Notes under the pieces: generated by a model
What the model was told of the DNA's origin: nothing
Seen by the model: the letters and a program-made list of their open reading frames with translations, nothing else
Databases searched by the model: none
Shown: positions 14,270 to 27,182 of the stretch, piece after piece
How positions within the stretch are numbered: position 1 is the first letter of the stretch
How the letters are laid out: each line of letters starts with the position of its first letter
Position numbers and translations under genes: made by a program
Assembly: GCA_012295275.1 (NCBI GenBank)
Contig: CM022670.1
Location: forward strand, 6,972,661 to 7,034,660
Source of the DNA: Chrysomallon squamiferum
Lineage: Eukaryota > Mollusca > Gastropoda > Neomphalida > Peltospiridae
Reading direction: 5' to 3'
Length of the DNA: 62,000 nucleotides

Positions 14270-14500
14270 CATGTTAGCAATACAAACCACGCGGTTTATT
14301 AATATAAACTACACAGCTGATTTATTGGGTAGTTTAAAGTGAACTACAAATGATGTTAATCTAAACTATATAACATATTAACATGAGATACAGATATTAA
14401 CAGCACCACATATTAATATAAACTATATAACATACTGACATAAAATATAGACATACTGATATTAACAACACGGCATATTAATGTAAACTGTAGTGCGTAT
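14270..14500. repeat. Degenerate tandem repeat, unit about 60 bp
   Basis: The phrase TTAAT(A/C/G)TAAACT recurs near 14299, 14355, 14416 and 14478, each time with related flanks such as ACTATATAACATAYTRACAT. This gives about four diverged copies of a 56-62 bp unit. It looks like an old minisatellite. Confidence 0.6.
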
Positions 14501-16839
14501 TAATTCTGACAACAGGTTATAACGATTCGGCACATCTGTGATATACGTCATTGCTACAATCCTGACTTCAATCTCGTCTGGTATGTCCACCACTTCCGAA
14601 AACTCGTCTGTTTCGTTTGTCACCAAAATCTCCCCTCTCGAGTGAAGAGGCGACATCTGCATCCGGTGTCAGGGGACTGACAGACAGACAGACATTCGAA
14701 TTTGCGTACAGTGAAACTCGTGAACTGGTGGTTTGCTGATAATTAAAATAGGAAACTTCTAGAAATGGTAATAGTACGTACACCAGGAGAGTTAGGCTGT
14801 TGTGTAATTTAACTTGATTGATGTGTGTGTGATTATAGGTAGATCCTCTTTATGAAAATCGCGGCTTATTTTAAGTTGTAAAATAACATTAAATAACTGC
14901 TTTGCTTTGTAATGATATTATTGTATCTGTCATGATGGTTCATTAGTTTTGTTCTGTTATTTAACCGAACACGTGGCGATTTGACAGATTGTAGAACCCT
15001 TGGTTTGACGTACAAATCGAAATTACCATTATTCTTGTTGTTGTTGTTGTTGTTACTCAACTGTTGTTGCTTGGTCCATTCAAATGTTTTAACTTTTCAT
15101 TCGGAAATAATTTGTTTGGATTTGCAAATTCATTCTGCTAGAATTTCATTAACAAACAGATCCCTTTTTAAATGAAATTTCGTTCTGGTCTGTTTAACAC
15201 AGCACAAACGGCCTCTCTGTCGGCTTGACAGTTTCCATTTCAGTGAGCGAGGGAGAGGAGAAAAAGAAAGAAAACGTCAGGACGTTGTGTAACAACGTTC
15301 TGTTTGTTCCGGTTTTTCCACCCGACCTACCTCATCATTCACATCCCAAGTTTTACACATATCTACGAAAATCTTCTAGTAACGTTCTCGGTGACGTAAC
15401 ATTGGCTTCGGGCCAATCAATACGTGTCGAGAGTCGGTTTTATCAAGCTGACCCGAGGCCAGTCAACTGAAGAGAGATTTTAAACCATCTTATCCTTCGT
15501 AGCCAGGCATCTGAACGCGACGCAGAAGAAATCCTTACCTACTCGAGATTACGCCGTCGGACTTAAAACAGTATTTATAGACCTTATTGAAAAGAGCTGG
15601 GAAGAAAAAAAACTAAACCCTCTCTTGTTTCTAAATAATAATTTACATATCTCTCTCTGGAAAATACAAGCAGCACTCCCGACCACAAAGACATGCTTGA
15701 ACTTTCAGTGAACACAAGAACGTTTCAAATGGTTCACTGACAGCACCAGCTTTATAATTACATGGAAATATTAATAATGTAACACTTTTATATCCGCATT
15801 ATACATAATAAAAAATAGCGCGTTATCTTAATGCGATAAGGTGAAGACATTTCTAACGCTATAAATACAATTTTCATAACCTGTTTAACTGTTTAATAAC
15901 ACACAAGCACAACGATAAAAGATCAGGAAGTTTCAAAGTGGGGGAGGGATTTATGGGAAACACCCTACGGGCGTGCGAGCTTAATCTAAACATCTGCTCG
16001 AGTTATTTTTATAACTGATCGGTGGAAATCGATTAATGTATTTAAACTATCATTGATGATTCTGGGATATGAATACATCTAGGGTTTCTCTACTGTTACG
16101 ATACACAAACAAGTATTAATAGTAATGTTTTGGGTAAATTAGTCAGCGTATTGTCTAAGTTAATTTAAACAAATGTTGACGTCATGTTTCTAATAGCATA
16201 TGTTGTTCTGTTGAACCAAGAGATAAAAACAAAAAAAAAAAAAAAAAAAATACAAATAAAAGAGAAAAGGAGACAGACACGGAAAGGAGAAAAAAAGAAA
16301 CCGAGAGATAAAGTTGCAACACACGGTCACAGTAGAATGGATGTAAAAGGAGAAGAAAATGCAGCGTCTCTGCACGCAATATTTGCATTAGAACCAGTTG
16401 ATGTAGAAGCCATTCCCCCGTTTTATATACGTGTTAAATATTGTACTGGCTGACAAATATATCTAGCTCCGCGTGATTCATATTTCTGTATTGACAATCT
16501 ATGTCCACTGATCCGGCAAATACTGTTTTATGATCTCACCATCCGGATATTGCTAATTCCAGGTCGCAATGCTCGCCTAGTTGCCTGGGTGGATTATTAC
16601 GTGGCCACGTAATCCATACGAGCGCTGTTTTAGAAAAACACTTGTTATAAATCCTTGTTATAAATGTTAATCACGAAACATTTGGTGCTTGAGAAACTTG
16701 ATATTTGTAATGTTACCTGACTAAGTGTGGCTACGTTATCAAATCGAGAACGACGTAAATAAAAAAACATTAATTATTTTATGAGATGATATTAATATAT
16801 ACACACGCCCATATGCACATAGAGAAAGAGGGAGGGAGG

Positions 16840-16951
<112 letters not shown>

Positions 16952-18005
16952 TTAATGATACGGAAACAAGCCTACAATTGACTACTTCAATCTTAATATT
17001 CTTTTGTTTTTAACTAAGCAAAGACTTTTTTTTTCACTAAACATAGTTATGTGCATTAAACCAAACAGCTTTGAATAGAATGTATGCATTACTGATCAAT
17101 ATTAAGGAAGAGGAAACTGAGCAGTGACAAAGAGGTATAAATACAAAAAGAATATTTTATGGTCAGACTCTACACGTTAGATTAGCTTGCTTTTATTAAA
17201 TATTATTTTCCTTTGTATGTATTGATTTTACAAAGGCTTATTATATTTTAAGAAATAATAATAATATTTATGTTAAGAATAAAATCAGTATTAATTTTTT
17301 ATAATTCTGAACTGTGTTGTTCAGTGTACAAGTACATTGGTCTCCAACTTTTTTTCATCAAATGACTTTTATTCAACACAAATGTATGCAGTGTACATCT
17401 ATTATGAGTATTATATTGTGTGTATGTGCGTAAGTGCATGTGTGGGTGTGGGAGAGTGTGTATTTGTGTGTAACTATGAGTGGGTGTGAATAATACAGTA
17501 TTAGCGAGTTGTTTTGTGTGGTTTTTTTTCTACAATCTTGAAATTAAAAAATAATTTTGACATTTTAAAAACTAATAATTATAATAAAATATCCTTCAAA
17601 CCATTCCAATAAACAGCTCAAGACATAATATGTCACTACCAGACAATGTAAAAACAAATTTTAAAAATAGGGAGAAAAAAAAGAGTAATATCATTTTTAT
17701 TATTTAAACATGCTGTCAGTCAGTAAGACGAGATTTAAATTTAATATTTTATTTTTAAAACTCGCCAATCAATACTTGATTTCCTTGTAGCAATTTTAAT
17801 ATCATTCCTTTCAAAAAAAAAAAAAAAAAAAAAAATTAAAATGTTCTCACAATGAACGACATGCAATAAACATTTCTGAGAGAGCTATTGAATTTTTTTT
17901 TATCATGTTACAATACTGAATAATTTTTTGTTTTGATTATTTTTCTAATCACTTGTTAGTCTATTATTATATTTTTATAATCTGTTATTAAGTATTTATT
18001 ATATT

Positions 18006-18160
18006 TTGTTATTTCCTTTTCATCTTAAAAATCTTTTTCTTTGTTCTTGTTTCTCTTTTTCATTTTCTTTTTTTTTCTTTCTTTCTTTTCTTTTTTTTTT
18101 TTTTCTTCTAAATTTTTATTTTTTTATTTTTTATTTATTGCTCTTTAGTCAACATAAAAA
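18006..18160 (+). repeat. Polypyrimidine (TTC)/(T)n low-complexity tract
   Basis: Runs of T broken by C. The phenylalanine-rich frame it encodes is an artefact. Confidence 0.8.
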
Positions 18161-18609
18161 TATTCTCTGTTTACTATTCAAGTATTTCATTTATTCAAAT
18201 ACGTCGTGTGTTATTAATGTGACCATCCCGAGACATTAATTTCTTCAAGTACGTGTCATAAAATAATACCCGGCTATGCAGGGTTATTCATTATCCTTCA
18301 CCTCCTCGCGATATCATTTAAATTCTCTCTCTCTAAGCAAGTATAATCCGAACACAGAATGTATTAAACTAATGTACAAGTTTCGTTATATTAAATATAC
18401 CAGACATTCATGAATTCCAAAAATTTTAAACTCGCGTCTTTAGAAAGCTATGGTGAGAATATGAATGACGTAATTAATAAGCCGCTGAATCATGCATATA
18501 GAGATAAGAATATTTATACCAAATATGGAACTGTCGAAATATGCATAATTATATAATGTAGTAGCTATATACAGATATGACAGAAGTTTGAAAGCCTGAG
18601 GGCGGGAAA

Positions 18610-18614
<5 letters not shown>

Positions 18615-18649
<35 letters not shown>

Positions 18650-18686
18650 ATTATTTTTAAAAATAATTTGTCACGAATTAATAATA

Positions 18687-18775
<89 letters not shown>
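18615..18775 (+). repeat. Poly-T followed by (AAT)n/(ATT)n
   Basis: A T run of about 32 nt, then (ATA/TAA) repeats turning at about 18730 into ATT repeats. The two trinucleotide blocks are reverse complements and can form a hairpin. Confidence 0.92.
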
Positions 18776-18777
<2 letters not shown>

Positions 18778-19526
18778 TTTATTTACTTATTCATCTAAAA
18801 TTTAATACTGCGTTAAGACTAAATGTTATTTCAGTTTTACTCAATTTTCAGTTTTAAAATAAATACAGTTTAAAAAAAATCTGAATACAAAGCGTATTAT
18901 TGCGATTACGTGTTTTACACACTATCTGTGCATTTTAAATAAATCATGTAAGTTTAATCAAAATGCTTTTAAAATAACAAAAATCTGTATATTTTATATA
19001 TCAATAAAAAATTATATTAATATCAGTTATTAGACAACAAAGACAGACAAATATATTTATATAAAATAGACAAATAAGTATGTGAATGTGATTACAGTTT
19101 TTATTTAGATATGACCATATGTATGTTTTATGTGTTTGTAATACATATCACTACAATTAATATGTGTGTGTGTGCGTGTATATGTGCATGTGTGATTCCA
19201 AAAATATATATTATTTTATGTACTATAGTTATATTGCTTCATCATGATCATGAATATGATAATGCATAAGCCATGTGATAATACACTACAACTCATAAAC
19301 ATAATTATATCGATTGTTAACCGCTTGAACTAAATAAAACTAGCTATGAATATCCGGGTATATTGTAACGACGTCAAAGTATTTAACGGTTCAACACAGG
19401 CGGTAAGAAGCTACAACCTGGGATTTTTCGAGTACCGATTTCACAAATAATCTGAGAAGCAGAATTTTTGTCAATAAAATGTGTCGTGATTAGTAATTCA
19501 AGATAAAAAAAAACCAAAACACTTAC

Positions 19527-19900
19527 GTGTCTGAAATGCCGGTTACCAGCGCACCACCTTTCTGCTTTACGAATTGTCGTCTGGTAAAAAATAATCCAGA
19601 GAAATCTGCGTGAAATACTGTGCAGTGCGACCGATAACGACTCCTCTCTCCTTCTCTCTCTTTCTCTCAACCACAAACCGGGAACTGGGAAAATTGTCTT
19701 TCTAAGTGGGACAAAAGCCGCAGGTCAACCACTTTTCTACGTCACGCTGGAATGCTAGAGAAAAGTTTGCCGGTCACAGAAGCAGACGATATTGTAGTTC
19801 GTTCGTGACCCGCGAGGGTCGCTTTTCTAAAGTCGTGTCGTCTGCTACCTGTAAAACTACAACAGGTAATGTTCTGTTTGTATGGATGTTTTACTTGACT
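19527..19900 (-). promoter_or_regulatory. Balanced-composition island with a strong minus-strand splice donor
   Basis: About 400 bp here is clearly less AT-rich than its surroundings and free of simple repeats. On the minus strand a consensus donor (GACAC then GTAAGT, with GT at 19526-19525) ends a possible exon running down from about 19690. This could be the untranslated first exon and promoter of the transgelin gene 14 kb away, which must have an upstream non-coding exon. The link is inference; RNA evidence is absent. Confidence 0.25.
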
Positions 19901-20404
19901 ACTCAGGGTTGAAGAGTGTTTTTAACTTTTACAACTGTGGGAATTTAATTCACTTTATTTGTCGGCTTTTTTTTTTTCCTGTTCGACGTAAGTAGGATTG
20001 GCAAACGAGGCATTACGAACATACTGTGTCAATAATGATTTGTTGGTGGTTTTGATTGTTGTTGGAATGTAATCGTGTTGTATATTACACTGAAAGGAGA
20101 AAATGACAGCAGTATGGATTATATAATAAATAAGGTTAAACATTAAATATTTATTTTTCTGAATCTGATAAAAAAAAACCGATTAAATATACATAATCTG
20201 AAGAAGAATGCCGTCGAACATTATACACTTATGTGTATAGATGCACATCTAGGCACACATATAAAGGCATATACACTCATGTACATACAGACATACATAC
20301 CTGCCTACCTACGTACCAACCTATACACACACATAATACAAACAATATATAAATATATATATATATATATATGCATACATACGTACTAACATACATACAT
20401 ACAT

Positions 20405-20610
20405 ATCAAGCTTATCTCGAACGGTAAAATCGCCTGCCTTCGGAATGCGGGCGAAAAGGTGCCTTACGTTCGAGTCTCATCAGCGGCATCTGACGGGTTT
20501 GTAAGGTGGTGATTGGACTGTGTCCTCCTACGCCAGTGCGTTCCCAAATATTGTCTGTGTGCAGAGTCTATTCAAAAGTACATAAGACAGAAAATATTCA
20601 AAATCTTGAA
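20405..20610 (+). mobile_element. tRNA-derived SINE (head, body and AT tail)
   Basis: The first part (about 20405-20486) looks like a tRNA. It has an A-box-like segment (TATCTCGAACGG, 20413-20424), then an anticodon-arm-like CTGCC TTCGGAA TGCGG hairpin. About 45 nt further on is a B-box, GTTCGAGTC (20468-20476). An unrelated body of about 120 bp follows, ending near an (AT)n run at 20613. The element is set between CATA and AT microsatellites. This order of pol III promoter head, body and simple-repeat tail is the hallmark of SINEs. The family is not identified and no clear target-site duplication is seen. Confidence 0.62.
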
Positions 20611-20762
20611 CATATATATATATATACGTACACGCGTACATAAATGACTATAAATAAATCACTAGTGCAGTGTTTCTAAAAAAAATTATATTTTTAACGT
20701 GAAAATAAACATCAGCAAAATCCTTTTCCCATCTTTTCCGCTTTTTCTTTTTATTTTATTAT

Positions 20763-20763
<1 letters not shown>

Positions 20764-20802
<39 letters not shown>
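20764..20802 (+). repeat. Poly-T tract
   Basis: About 38 T in a row. It could be the oligo-A tail of a minus-strand retrocopy, but no element is recognisable beside it. Confidence 0.9.
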
Positions 20803-21377
20803 AAGTGACAGTTATTATTGCTAATCTCAAGGCAAAGCAAAACATAGGGTCATCGACCGTAAACATTAAAAGGATTATTTAAATATCTCGAGTAATTCCG
20901 AATTATCAGAAATGCACTTTCCATGCTTTCAGCGATTTTTTTTAATTTTTTTTTCTTTATCCCGTGTATCAACGAATCATCTGGCTGATGTCGCACATTG
21001 TCAGGATCTAATCTGCTCAGATTCTCAAAATGCCCTTGTCGCTAAGACCAGCCATTTTTAACTGTTTGTACGACATGACGTCCCAAACTCAGCGAAGCCG
21101 TGCCCGTAAAATTCTTTTCTTCATTTGGAATTCAAATTCGTTTTAGGAATTTTTAAATGCATTGAAAGCAAAGGGGGTATTACCTTTATTAACTATTAAA
21201 TAAATAATGTAAATGAGAAGTGTTTTTGTAATGTGTTTTTTTATAGGGTTAATATTAACGCTAATCCAAAGTCTGATCTTGTGAGAAAAGTATGAAAATA
21301 ATTTTACACAATGAGAAAAAGAAAATCCTGATATTATAAAACATAAATCAGTAAATGTTGGTAATAAATGTCAACTG

Positions 21378-21380
<3 letters not shown>

Positions 21381-21422
<42 letters not shown>
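21381..21422 (+). repeat. Poly-T tract followed by poly-A
   Basis: A T run of about 42 nt, then a 17-nt A run at about 21440-21456. Together they could pair as a hairpin. Confidence 0.9.
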
Positions 21423-21425
<3 letters not shown>

Positions 21426-21559
21426 CTGGTATAGGTGCAAAAAAAAAAAAAAAAAGAGTATTAATAAAATAATTAAAATTTTAAAATTTGTAGTAACATA
21501 AATAAAGTAGATTCAGTTTAAGAAGTTCATTGAACTTATTAATTTTAAATTTTCTTATT

Positions 21560-21870
21560 TAGTGTTTCTAAAACATATTACATAGACATAAAATAACTGT
21601 GATTCAAACACATATTACATAGGCTTAAAATTACTGTGTTTCAAGAACATATTTCATATCCATTAAATATCCGTGTTTCAAACACATATTGCTTAGACAT
21701 AAAATAACTGTGTTTCAAATGCATATTCCATAGACATTAAACAACTGTGTTTCAAATACATATTCCATAGTTATTAAATAAATGTGTTTCAAATGCATAT
21801 TCCACAGACATTAAATAACTGTGTTTCAAACACATATTGCATAGACATCAATTATTTGAAACGCAGGTTA
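21560..21870 (+). repeat. Minisatellite with exact 37-bp period, about 8 copies
   Basis: The core CATATT recurs at 21574, 21611, 21648, 21685, 21722, 21759, 21796 and 21833, each exactly 37 bp apart. The consensus unit reads approximately GTGTTTCAAA, CACATATTSC, ATAGACATWA, AATAACT. Units differ at a few positions but keep length perfectly. One or two decayed half-units follow to about 21895. There is no spacer diversity, so it is a tandem satellite and not a CRISPR array. Confidence 0.93.
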
Positions 21871-22500
21871 CAGAGACTGTATTATTTCAAACATGGTTCA
21901 CGACGTTGCACATTCTACAAGTCATTTTTTATGTTTTGTGATTTCTGCTACAAACCTGTTTAAAAAAAAACCTGAACACATTAATATTAAATGTTAATTA
22001 AGAGTCAAATAAGTTGATTTTAGTTTACAATTAACAGCAGGGCGGAAAGCAGCCATTATACGGGCTTCTTTCATCTATAGGTAAAAACAAACATTAATGT
22101 GCATCTTATCATAGCAAGAAAGCACATGCCACTGTTTTTTATAATCTAGTCAATTTCAATGGCTGGAACGTGAAATAACTGGATAGGGGTACTGATAAGG
22201 AGTGATCCAGATATCCTGAAGTAATTTATCTGAGTAATATCCCGTTCTAGCAAGTCCTCCGAAACAGGTTTGTACTAAAAGGCTTTTCACGTTAAATTCC
22301 CCATGTAAAGGAAAATTTAAGATCCTTAATTGGTAAGAGTAACCCAAAGCATCTCAGCAGATTTCCATTCTCATTAAACTGTTACTGTAAAATCATAATT
22401 TGTGTTAGATTCTCATAAAAGTGAATATATAAGCTGATATGTGAAGGAAAAATGAAATTCGAAGTTTGTGGGATTTATTTTCGTTTTTCTTTTTAATTTA

Positions 22501-22550
22501 AGTTATTTTATTTTATTTTATTTTATTTTATTTTATTTTATTTTTTAATT

Positions 22551-22625
<75 letters not shown>

Positions 22626-22630
22626 TTTTA
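22501..22630 (+). repeat. (TTTTA)n followed by (TTTA)n
   Basis: Penta- then tetranucleotide repeats, about 130 bp, nearly pure. Confidence 0.96.
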
Positions 22631-22889
22631 TTAGTATTTTGTTGTTGCAAATGATAACAATAATTCTGTTATTACTGAATGGTTTATTTTTTATCAATAA
22701 TACGAATTAAAAACTGTTGCCATTTGTAATATTTTAATTCATTAGATGGAGACAAGAATCAATATATTTCCTTAATTAAACATTTTGTCTGTGTGCTTGT
22801 TTGTGAACATTTAGGTTAGTGTGCACATTCTAAATTCAAAAACAGTAAGCTCTGTTGCAATAAATATTATTAAAATAAAATAAAAATAT

Positions 22890-22924
<35 letters not shown>

Positions 22925-23000
22925 TTACTATTATTATTATTATTATTATCTATATATTATTTTATTATTATTATATTTTTATTTTTTTTTTTTTTTTTTG
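22890..23000 (+). repeat. (CTA)n/(TTA)n and poly-T
   Basis: About 11 CTA units turn into TTA units and then a T run. This is a trinucleotide tract changing its unit along its length. Confidence 0.9.
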
Positions 23001-23572
23001 GTCTCTTTTAAAAAAAAAAATTATTATTTATTCAGTATATACTCCTTTTCTTTTTTCTTTTCTTTTTTTTTTTCATAGTTTTATGTTATATTTTATTTTA
23101 TACTTACTCTCCACTTTGACACAAAATACAGTTGCAGAGCCAAAAGTGATGCTGAGTTCTCGTCACAACAAGAATCACATTAAGGTGAATTATCTTCCTT
23201 GTTTGTGTTTCCTGCGACAGTAAATTAACATTTTATCGTTATTATCTTATCTTTTAGTAGCATCTGACTCTCCATCCCATCCTAAGTACAGTCATAAACT
23301 TCTGAAGAATTAAGACGTGTCTGAACCTTATTAATTTGCATGCATTCGCAAAGATTTTTTCTTCTGACTTTTCAAAAGCGAACATTTTCCAAAATAAAAC
23401 ATAAAACGGGTCAACTATCTTTATAGTAATTAAATATTTATATATCTTATTCAAAGTTTTTAATTTCTCAAAATAAATCTATCCATGGTCTCCATACAGC
23501 ACAAATATTTTAAAAATAAAATAGTAAAATTCTTAACTAACGTCAAACTCAAAATGATTTTATTTCAAACTG

Positions 23573-24112
23573 TCAAAAGCGAAATGCTTTCAGATGTTTG
23601 TTAACCACACTCGGTTTCTCGGCTTTCGATCGCTCCACCCTGTGTGTGCCCGTAACGACGACATGCTTGACGTCATGCCTGGACACTACGCCGTGGTCAG
23701 CATGGACGTCTACGTCTACGTTGGAAGGGGTTACAATCCCTGACTTTTTGTTGTCATCAGAGTCAGCCTGAGTTTCGAGATCAAACCACGAGACTCCATC
23801 AAAACTGTGTCTAACGCGCTGCTTGTTCTTCGTTTCTGCGTGTAGAGTCAGCGGTTGTCGTTCCTGGATTCTTTTCACACACGTACAGCGGTCACCTACT
23901 GGTCCGGTCACGCCCAGACCACATCGACCGCAGATATTTCCACCAGCCGATTTTGTCCAGTTAATTACTAGAAAGAAATAAAATAAAATAAAATAAAACA
24001 TTAACAATAACAACAACAGCAGCACCAACAGCACCAATAATAATATTAATAATAATATTATTATTACTATTATTGTTGTTTTTGTAGTAATAATAATAAC
24101 AACAGCAACATC

Positions 24113-24161
<49 letters not shown>

Positions 24162-25419
24162 GTAGTAGTAGTAGTAGTAGTAATATTAATAATAATAAAT
24201 GTTACTATTTTTGTCCATACAGAAATGAATGATACACTTTTAAATATTTTTTCTTACGTGTTTCTAAACCCTGTCGTTGTCTGTGCGTCTGTAGGTCTGT
24301 GGATCCCATGACAACCACTTTCTCTGTGACAGCACGAATGTCCTGTCTGTACCACAGACACCTATGACACTAGAATAGCAAATATATATATGAAAATCAT
24401 ATTATTTTATTCAGTTTTAAATTAATATTTTTATTATTATTATAATCATCATCATCATCATCATCATTATTACCATTATCATTTATTACTGCTATTATTA
24501 CTACTGCTATCATCATTATTGTCATCATCGTCGTCATTATTATTATTATTAAGGTTTTTTTCGTTTATTTATTTAGATATTTTTTATTTGCATCTTTATT
24601 GTTTGTTTCTTTATTTAATTATTATTGTCATGTAATTGCTGTTGTTGTTGTTGTTGTTGTTATTGTTGTTAGTTCTAATAACGGAGTGTCCAAAAAATAA
24701 TATTCATAAATAAATCTAATTCAAATACAAGTATAATAATGGACATTTCGAAATTACATAACTCATTAAAATGTAATTACGATGGTGAGAATAAATATTT
24801 ATTGCAAGATCTAGATTTCATTTTAGTTTAAAATAATATTTATTATATAAGTATCTACAAATTATATCTAAGAAGCTTAACTGAATACGTAAAAAGCTAA
24901 CCCTGTAAAAACAGCCACCAAGCAAACAGCAACACAAGCAAGGGAGACAACCGAGGATGCTCTGCCAGTCCCAAAGATGATTGAATGGTTCCGCGTTGGT
25001 GACGCCGAACCTCCCGCCTAAACAGGCGAAGTCTTTCACGAGAACCTCCGAAGCCCAATTCACGACTGCGCGTCCGACATCGACCTGTAAAACAACACCA
25101 TCATAAACTGTCCAGGGGCAATGATTGCTGCCCACACACGTTCCAAAACGTCGCCATTAAGTACCTGACATATCGCTATTGTTACAAAGGAGAAATCGAG
25201 TATACTTTCATTTATTTAATCAACCTTATAATAATGCTCTCCATGCAGATCGAAAGAGTTCAAACAAAATGGTTATTATTCAGTATAAAGTTGTGTCGAT
25301 TAATCGAATTACTTATGCAGGAATTTAATGTTCTGAAAACAACAGATTATTCTACATCGCAAAACAAACAACCCTTATTTTGTTTCATTTTTATTACATT
25401 CTTATGGTTTTCTGTATTT

Positions 25420-25499
<80 letters not shown>

Positions 25500-26185
25500 C
25501 TACTTAGGAAACAAACCTCAAAATAGAAGTTCTTGTTTCGTGTGATATCTTTTTTTGCACTTTGTAACTGCTCTACAAGCTTCTCCATGCAGCTAGCTTT
25601 GGGCTGAATACAAACTACCATGGGAACTATATGAGATAAAACAGTTTTTGTATTATATGAAAATAACAACAGAAATGAAAGTCTTACTACCAGTAATTAG
25701 AATTATACCATATTCTTATGTGGCACTTCACTTTAACCAAATACATACATACATATAGATGGATATATATATATATATATATAAAGACATAAAAGGAAAA
25801 GGAAAATAAAAAGAACCAAATTTATATTTTACATTAACTGGGAGCGAGTACTACATATTATTATACAATTTGTCTTTTCACTTTAGTTTTCAACTATTTC
25901 AGATTTAATTTAGTTGTATCCCAATACAGCCAGTTCTCCAGTTTCATATTCTGATTTTGTAAATGAATAGTACCATGAAATACTGACACTACTACACGAT
26001 TTTATGATTTCTACATTTATAAAACTGACATATGTTTTTAATGTAAAAAGTTCAAGGGTATTTTACTTTCTGTGTTTTCACCCAGTATTTTCCTGATGAT
26101 CAGCGTCAAACAAAGGAATGTCGGATATCGAGACAAGCGTGATGTCAGCCTGTCCACGTCATCGGCGCTGTCTACTCGGGTTGTC
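23573..26185 (-). CDS. Tentative 3' exons of an unrecognised minus-strand gene
   Basis: Four segments look exonic. 26185-26082 has an acceptor TTTTAG and a donor before GTGAAA; its start phase fits the exon ending at 26628. About 25127-24960 has protein-like codon use and two possible acceptors. 24369-24258 ends at a GTAAGA donor. 23967-23573 is the last, with acceptor TTTCTAG and a 130-codon frame to a stop. The last two join in phase, giving a Cys-containing stretch (NICGRCGLGV, then DRCTCVKRI) and a hydrophilic tail ending LKAFRF. The frame through 26185-24960 is ambiguous, because two frames look protein-like. I do not recognise the family. It probably continues the gene at 26628-27470 but could be separate or decayed. 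Confidence 0.35.
24000..24200 (+). repeat. (AAC/AAT/ATT/TAG) mixed trinucleotide tract
   Basis: Successive CAA, AAT, ATT, AAT and TAG repeats, all within an intron of the tentative minus-strand gene. Similar ATC/ATT repeats lie at 24446-24550. Confidence 0.88.
25424..25498 (+). repeat. (CT)n microsatellite
   Basis: About 37 CT units, pure. Confidence 0.97.
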
Positions 26186-26216
26186 CTAAAATACAGATCG
26201 AGTTTTACAACATACT

Positions 26217-26219
<3 letters not shown>

Positions 26220-26267
<48 letters not shown>

Positions 26268-26268
26268 T
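26220..26268 (+). repeat. (ATT)n microsatellite
   Basis: About 16 ATT units directly upstream, in the transcribed sense, of the acceptor of the possible minus-strand exon at 26185. Confidence 0.96.
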
Positions 26269-26627
26269 TGTCGTTTTTTTGTTTTGGGGGATATTTGATT
26301 TTGAGGTCGTTGTTTTTGCTGCTGCTGCTGCGGTTGGGTGTTTTGGTCTTCATGACAGTAATCCGAAACTGATATTTTAGTAGTAGTAGTAAAGACCTGA
26401 CGAGCCTTAAACAACTTGAAAACATTCAACATGCATTTAGAGTCTTTGTGCCATCAACGATATACTTTAATAACAAAAACATTTTAATATTAATTTGTAT
26501 AAATGAGTGCACGAATTTTCACAGTTTCTATGCAATTTCAAATGTACGTACTCCTTAACTTTTTTGGTAAATCATTACTTCTTCTATTAGTCTATGCATA
26601 AATAAAAAAAAAAAAAAAAATTATTAC

Positions 26628-27135
26628 CACGTATGTGACAAATCATCAAAGTTTCCCAATCTTGACTTCTTCATTCCAGGAACATGCATCATCACATTAA
26701 CCCATTCTTCATAAACAATCTCTCCATTGTGGGTGGAAAATGCGTTTGATACACCATTTGGGTTTATTGAAAACACGGTAAGCGGAACAACAACCACGCC
26801 AGCATCCGGTACGCGAAGAACCGTTGATGCCACTGAGCAACGTTCAAGCGACGACATCGTTCTGGATGTTGTCTTAGTGTTGGTGTTTCTGTCACTAACA
26901 TAACAATAAAGCAGGTATATAACTGAAACGACTTATTTTTCATAGAATTATGCATCTTGAGAAAATATCATATATTTACTGCCGAGGTTAACAGAGAAAC
27001 AAATATTCATATAAATACACATAAATATAAAAATATAATCACAAATAAATTTTGATACATACAAATTATATATATTTTATAAGCATTTTTATTTCCAATT
27101 GTTCATGTTTTAATATACACATATGGAAGTGGTGG

Positions 27136-27182
<47 letters not shown>

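Noticed and set aside
14462-14783. Acidic minus-strand open frames as an exon
   Set aside because: Composition is protein-like, but there is no convincing donor and no family match.
21560-21870. CRISPR-like array of regularly spaced repeats
   Set aside because: The whole 37-bp unit repeats without unique spacers, and the genome is clearly eukaryotic.
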